This document shows, in pieces, positions 60,314 to 64,000 of a DNA stretch of 64,000 bases. The DNA comes from Pontixanthobacter gangjinensis (lineage in GTDB: Bacteria > Pseudomonadota > Alphaproteobacteria > Sphingomonadales > Sphingomonadaceae): NCBI RefSeq assembly GCF_009827545.1, contig NZ_WTYS01000001.1, positions 2,071,772 through 2,135,771 on the forward strand. The letters are read 5' to 3'. Each line of letters begins with the position of its first letter. Within the stretch, counting starts at the first letter, position 1. The translations under genes were made by a program, and so were the position numbers. The notes beneath the pieces are model-generated. The model did no database searches, was not told the DNA's origin, and worked only from the letters and a program-made list of their open reading frames with translations.

Positions 60314-62497
60314 GTGAAGAATTTTCTTCACGGGCTCGCAGGCAAGCGAGATAACCAGACCGATGTTCGGTCCGGAACGCGCGCGATGGTGCCCGATGCA
60401 TTGCGGGCAAAAGTGCTCGACGAATATGACCGCGCTGGAATTGGGTGGATCTGGGCAACAGATGCAGCCGGAAATCTGATCTACCTGGCTGATAAGGCTA
60501 CTGAAACACTCGGGCTCGAAATTGGAGAGCTTCTTGGCAAACCGCTTGACGAATTGTTTGAAATTGATTCGAGCGTAGGCAAAGATGGCTTGGGCCGACC
60601 CCTAAAATTCCAGCTCAAGGCCCACAACAAGATCCGCGACCAAGTCGTCCGTTTTTCAAACGGAAAGTCAGAGCAGGAAGTCAGGCAAGTATGGTGGTCA
60701 CTTTCCGGTCACCCCGTTCGCAATTCCGACGGTGAATTTGCGGGATATCGCGGCAGCGCCGCCGATGTAACGGTCGAATACGAACGCAAATTGATCGATT
60801 CGAAAATGGCGGATTTTGACTCGCTGACCGGCTTGGCCAATCGCCACCAAATGGACCGCCAGATTGATGGCACTCTAGCGGCGTTTAAATCATCCGGACG
60901 CCCGGTTGCGCTGATGATGATGGATCTCGACAAATTCAAGCGCGTCAATGACACGCTGGGGCATCAAGCTGGCGACGCTCTGCTAATCGAAGTGGCCGAA
61001 CGCCTTAAGAACCTCGTTGGAGATAAAGGCAAAATCGGGCGCCTTGGCGGTGACGAATTCCAAATCATGTTTGCCGGTGAAGATGATCGGGGTAAACTTG
61101 GCGAGTTAGCCGATAAGATAATTCAAATCCTGTCCCAGCCCTATGCGTTGGACGACGGAAAACGTGCCATTATCGGCGCATCTGTAGGTATCGCAGTTGC
61201 ACCTTTTGACGGGGCAACTCGCGAGGAGCTGACCCGGGCGTCAGACCTTGCACTATATGCCGCAAAAAACGGCGGACGCGGGCAGTTCCGGTTCTACGCG
61301 ACCGACCTAAAGGACGAAGAACAAGAGCGCGAAAGCGTGCTCGAAGATTTGCGTGAGGCGCTGGAATTAGGCCAGCTCTACCTGCAATATCAACCCGTTG
61401 TCTCGATCAGCAACGGCCATGTTGTTGGTTTAGAGGCGCTGATGCGGTGGGAGCATCCGGAACGTGGGTTCGTCAGCCCTGGACAGTTTATCCCAGTCGC
61501 CGAAGATAGCGATCTGATCAATAATCTGGGCGAATGGGCGCTGCGCACAGCCTGCGAAGCTGCCAAGAAGTGGCCCAAGAGCTTGCGCGTTGCAGTCAAT
61601 GTTTCGGCAGTTCAATTTGCCAATCCCGGGTTGCCGAGCGTGGTTGCCAATGCCCTCGCGCACTCAGGCCTCGAACCAGACCGTTTGGAACTTGAGCTAA
61701 CCGAGAGCATCTTCGTTGGCGATAATGATGAAACCGAACGGATGTTCGCACAGCTAAAAGGCCTAGGCGTCCGGCTCGCGCTCGATGATTTTGGCACCGG
61801 TTATTCCTCGCTCAGCTATCTGCGCGCGGCCCCGTTCGACAAAATCAAGGTCGATAAAAGCTTCGTCGACAGCTGTACCCAGAAGGACAAGAACAGCGCC
61901 AAGATTATTGCCGCGATTGTTGGACTTTCAAATGCGCTGAACATGGAAACCACGGTTGAAGGGGTTGAGGCTTTCGACCAACTCGAAGTGGTCAAATCGC
62001 ACGGCGCAAAGCTGGTGCAAGGCTTCATCTATTCGCGGCCTTTGAACGAGGAAGTCGTTCTTGATAGAATTGCCAGCGGCGAATTCACCATCGTGCCCGA
62101 TGGCCCTGATACGTATCGGCCAGACCGCCGGTCTGTATTCCGGCGGATCGGCGTGATCCACGAAGATTATTATTATAACGCAGTCATGCGTGATCTTTCC
62201 CGCAATGGCGCCGGACTTGATGGCATTGTCGGGGTCGACGTCGGCACGCATCTGGTCCTCGATTTAGGCGAAGGTCAGTTGGCCGTTTGCAAAGTGGTGC
62301 GGTCCGAGAATGCAGAAATTGGCGTGGAATTTGAAACCCAATTGACCAGCGATGGCTCTGGCGGACTATGCACCCGCCACCGGATTTCTCCCTATACCAT
62401 TGCCGCAGCGGGCCTGCCCAAAAAGCCGGGCACCGCGGGACCAACCGAGGGTAAACGGGACCAATCTACTCCCAAATTTTTGGAAGTCAGCGCTTAA
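60314..62497 (+). CDS. PAS-GGDEF-EAL-PilZ cyclic-di-GMP regulator
   Basis: 727 residues. An N-terminal PAS domain (about 30-150, GIGWIWATDAAGNLIYLADK), a GGDEF domain with intact GRLGGDEFQIMF (about 240), an EAL domain with LEALMRWEHPERG (about 375) and a further EAL catalytic segment DDFGTGYSSLSYLRAAPFDKIKVDKSF, then a C-terminal PilZ domain with the c-di-GMP-binding RRSVFRR and DLSRNGAG motifs. So one chain could make, break and sense c-di-GMP. GTG 60314 start; no membrane helix, so cytosolic. Confidence 0.93.
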   Translation: MKNFLHGLAGKRDNQTDVRSGTRAMVPDALRAKVLDEYDRAGIGWIWATDAAGNLIYLADKATETLGLEIGELLGKPLDELFEIDSSVGKDGLGRPLKFQLKAHNKIRDQVVRFSNGKSEQEVRQVWWSLSGHPVRNSDGEFAGYRGSAADVTVEYERKLIDSKMADFDSLTGLANRHQMDRQIDGTLAAFKSSGRPVALMMMDLDKFKRVNDTLGHQAGDALLIEVAERLKNLVGDKGKIGRLGGDEFQIMFAGEDDRGKLGELADKIIQILSQPYALDDGKRAIIGASVGIAVAPFDGATREELTRASDLALYAAKNGGRGQFRFYATDLKDEEQERESVLEDLREALELGQLYLQYQPVVSISNGHVVGLEALMRWEHPERGFVSPGQFIPVAEDSDLINNLGEWALRTACEAAKKWPKSLRVAVNVSAVQFANPGLPSVVANALAHSGLEPDRLELELTESIFVGDNDETERMFAQLKGLGVRLALDDFGTGYSSLSYLRAAPFDKIKVDKSFVDSCTQKDKNSAKIIAAIVGLSNALNMETTVEGVEAFDQLEVVKSHGAKLVQGFIYSRPLNEEVVLDRIASGEFTIVPDGPDTYRPDRRSVFRRIGVIHEDYYYNAVMRDLSRNGAGLDGIVGVDVGTHLVLDLGEGQLAVCKVVRSENAEIGVEFETQLTSDGSGGLCTRHRISPYTIAAAGLPKKPGTAGPTEGKRDQSTPKFLEVSA

Positions 62498-62579
62498 CAG
62501 CCGCCTCACTCGTATCATGCTAATTGCCCTGTGCCCTGTTTCCATGCTTTAACGAGCATCAAGGAACGGGAGAGATCAC

Positions 62580-63497
62580 ATCGCCAGCCTCATTGAACAA
62601 AGCGAGAATGCGCCAAGTTTTGGCGGGTCGAAATTAGACGAGCAAAGTCATCCCCATGCCCAATCCTCAACTGCCCTGACGATTCGTCCGCTCACTCCGG
62701 CAATCGGCGCGGAAATTTTGGACATTAATCTAGCGTCACCTGAAATTGCTGAGCAAGTACCCGCGATCCGTGCGGCTTTGCTGCAGTACAAGGTAATATT
62801 CTTCCGCGACCAGAGCCTGACCGCCGAGCAGCATATCGCTTTTGCCAGGCATTTTGGCGATCTGGAAATCCACCCTGCAACGCCGAAGTCTCAACCCAAT
62901 CCGGAAATTCTGCGTATCGCTCATGGGCCAGAAAGCCGCGGCCAAGAAAATTACTGGCACTCGGACGTCACTTGGCGAGAGAAACCGTCGCTAGGGTCCA
63001 TATTGCGCGCAGTTAAACTGCCCGAGGTTGGCGGAGACACGCTGTTTGCCAATATGCATTTGGCTTACGAACGATTGAGCCCAGTGATGAAGCGGTTTTG
63101 CGAGGGTTTGACCGCAGTCCATGATATCGCCCGGGTATTCGCCAAGCGATTAGGTAAGACGCCCGATGATCTGCGTGAAAAATATCCGCCGCAGCGCCAT
63201 CCAGTCATTCGCACCCATCCCGAAACGGGTAATCCTGTGATTTACGTCAACACCGCTTTCACTAGCCATATCGAAGGCTTGTCGGCCAAGGAAAGCAACT
63301 GGCTGTTAGATCATCTCTATGCGACCGCCGCCGATCCCGAAGTGCAATGCCGCTTCCGCTGGCAAGTCGGCTCGCTTGCCTTTTGGGATAACCGCGCCTG
63401 CCAACATAATGCCGCAAGCGATTATTTTCCTGCCAAACGGATAATGGAACGGGTAACGATCGCCGGTGACAAACCGTTTTTCAAAGCTTCGCCCTGA
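62580..63497 (+). CDS. TauD/TfdA-family Fe(II)/2-oxoglutarate dioxygenase (start uncertain)
   Basis: Core sequence TIRPLTPAIGAEILDINL, iron ligands HSD (NYWHSDVTW) and distal His (ACQHNAASD), plus RIMERVTIAG near the end. The family hydroxylates taurine, sulfonates or alkyl sulfates. No ATG, GTG or TTG precedes the conserved N-terminus in this frame, which is open back to 62553. TTG 62718 would cut into the core. GGGAGAG stands 7 bp before ATC at 62580, so I tentatively begin there (305 residues); CTG 62676 and ATT 62592 are alternatives. Confidence 0.75.
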   Translation: MASLIEQSENAPSFGGSKLDEQSHPHAQSSTALTIRPLTPAIGAEILDINLASPEIAEQVPAIRAALLQYKVIFFRDQSLTAEQHIAFARHFGDLEIHPATPKSQPNPEILRIAHGPESRGQENYWHSDVTWREKPSLGSILRAVKLPEVGGDTLFANMHLAYERLSPVMKRFCEGLTAVHDIARVFAKRLGKTPDDLREKYPPQRHPVIRTHPETGNPVIYVNTAFTSHIEGLSAKESNWLLDHLYATAADPEVQCRFRWQVGSLAFWDNRACQHNAASDYFPAKRIMERVTIAGDKPFFKASP

Positions 63498-63590
63498 CCG
63501 CATGTTTAGCTAGGCCTTTCGCACACAGAACCAGCAATAAAGGCACGCGATTTGCGCAGTCCCAACGCACCCAATCGAGTAGACAACACC

Positions 63591-64000
63591 ATGCAAGAAT
63601 CAATGACTTATGACGAAGTGGTCCTCGGACGCCGCTCAATCCGAGGATATCTGGACAAGCCTGTTCCGCGCGAGTTGATCGAGGAAGTGCTTGCACTTGC
63701 CAGTCGTTCACCTTCCTCAATGAATACCCAGCCGTGGCATTTCCACGTCATCACTGGCGATCCGCTCGACCGCATCCGGCGCGGCAACACCGAACGCATT
63801 CTGGCGGGCGAGCCCGACAGCCGCGAATTCCGCCGGGGTCAACCGTTCGCCGGTGTCCACCGCGACCGTCAGGTCGGCGTCGCCAAGCAATTGTTTGGCG
63901 CGATGGGTATCGAGCGTGACGACAAGGATGCACGGCAAGACTGGGTGCTGCGCGGCTTCCGCCAATTCGACGCGCCGGTTTGCGTGATCGTGACTTACGA
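63591..64000 (+). CDS. Nitroreductase family protein (partial, cut by right edge)
   Basis: The first 136 residues of an FMN-dependent nitroreductase-type protein. It begins MQESMTYDEVVLGRRSIRGYLD, then PVPRELIEEVLALASRSPSSMNTQPWHFHVITG, the FMN-contact pattern of the NfsB/NfnB-like fold (RRSIRxY; PSSMNTQPW). ATG 63591 is the likely start, with ATG 63603 as alternative. No clear Shine-Dalgarno. It follows the dioxygenase gene by about 90 bp on the same strand. Confidence 0.9.
   Translation, partial: MQESMTYDEVVLGRRSIRGYLDKPVPRELIEEVLALASRSPSSMNTQPWHFHVITGDPLDRIRRGNTERILAGEPDSREFRRGQPFAGVHRDRQVGVAKQLFGAMGIERDDKDARQDWVLRGFRQFDAPVCVIVTY

Noticed and set aside
1-64000. CRISPR arrays, insertion sequences with terminal repeats, toxin-antitoxin pairs
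   Set aside because: None was recognised. Repeats seen are short tandem units or REP-like arms, and no transposase or cas-like sequence is present.

Overview
The window reads as chromosomal DNA of an alphaproteobacterium, most likely order Sphingomonadales and close to Erythrobacteraceae (Erythrobacter/Altererythrobacter type). I base this on the family content (ALA synthase HemA, AddAB instead of RecBCD, a DivL-like regulator, an AmgK-MurU pair, Flp pilins), moderate-to-high GC, densely packed genes with many ATGA/GTGA/TTGA overlaps, and frequent GTG/TTG starts. This is inference from sequence only; no database was searched.

Layout. 1-1600 is the edge of a probable integrated element: a P4-type tyrosine integrase reading leftward, coupled to an unknown gene that leaves the window, with phased short repeats upstream that look like recombinase arm sites. 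1596-7976 is core: FkbM methyltransferase, secA, a small secreted protein, argJ, an IMPase-family phosphatase, trxA. 8024-18960 is a long leftward cluster whose order of transcription is divL - tsaE - amgK - murU - addB - addA, nearly all joined by start/stop overlaps. 19119-24460 holds ahcY and a divergent peroxiredoxin around a strong palindromic operator, folE, a hemerythrin, a minimal zincin, tRNA-Arg(ACG), mutT and two Flp pilins. 24662-32430 holds an M48 protease, accA, xerD, a large secreted protein with a 50-residue membrane protein in front, aroK-aroB and a YetF-like membrane protein.

32598-44037 is a leftward propionyl-CoA/methylmalonyl-CoA district: pccB, a small membrane protein, epimerase, enoyl-CoA hydratase, GST, mutase, bioB, three less clear genes, pccA and csaA. 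pccA, which needs biotin, carries a single-base frameshift in a homopolymer. 44169-48616 holds a reductase-type SDR, gor, a frameshifted GIY-YIG gene among REP-like repeats, and pgi. 48777-51222 is the lepB-rnc-era operon. 51283-58003 runs leftward: a small Myb/SANT-like protein, topA, a secreted VWA protein, dprA, plsY. 58057-64000 runs rightward: murI, hemA, a PAS-GGDEF-EAL-PilZ protein, a TauD-family dioxygenase with no ordinary start codon, and the first part of a nitroreductase.

I did not find a CRISPR array, a toxin-antitoxin or defence island, or an obviously new multi-gene system. The best leads are the DivL-type kinase whose phospho-acceptor position is tyrosine, the ahcY/peroxiredoxin operator, the two frameshifted genes, the start-less dioxygenase, and the repeat structures at 1371-1500, 44104-44168, 46601-47043 and 51739-51848.
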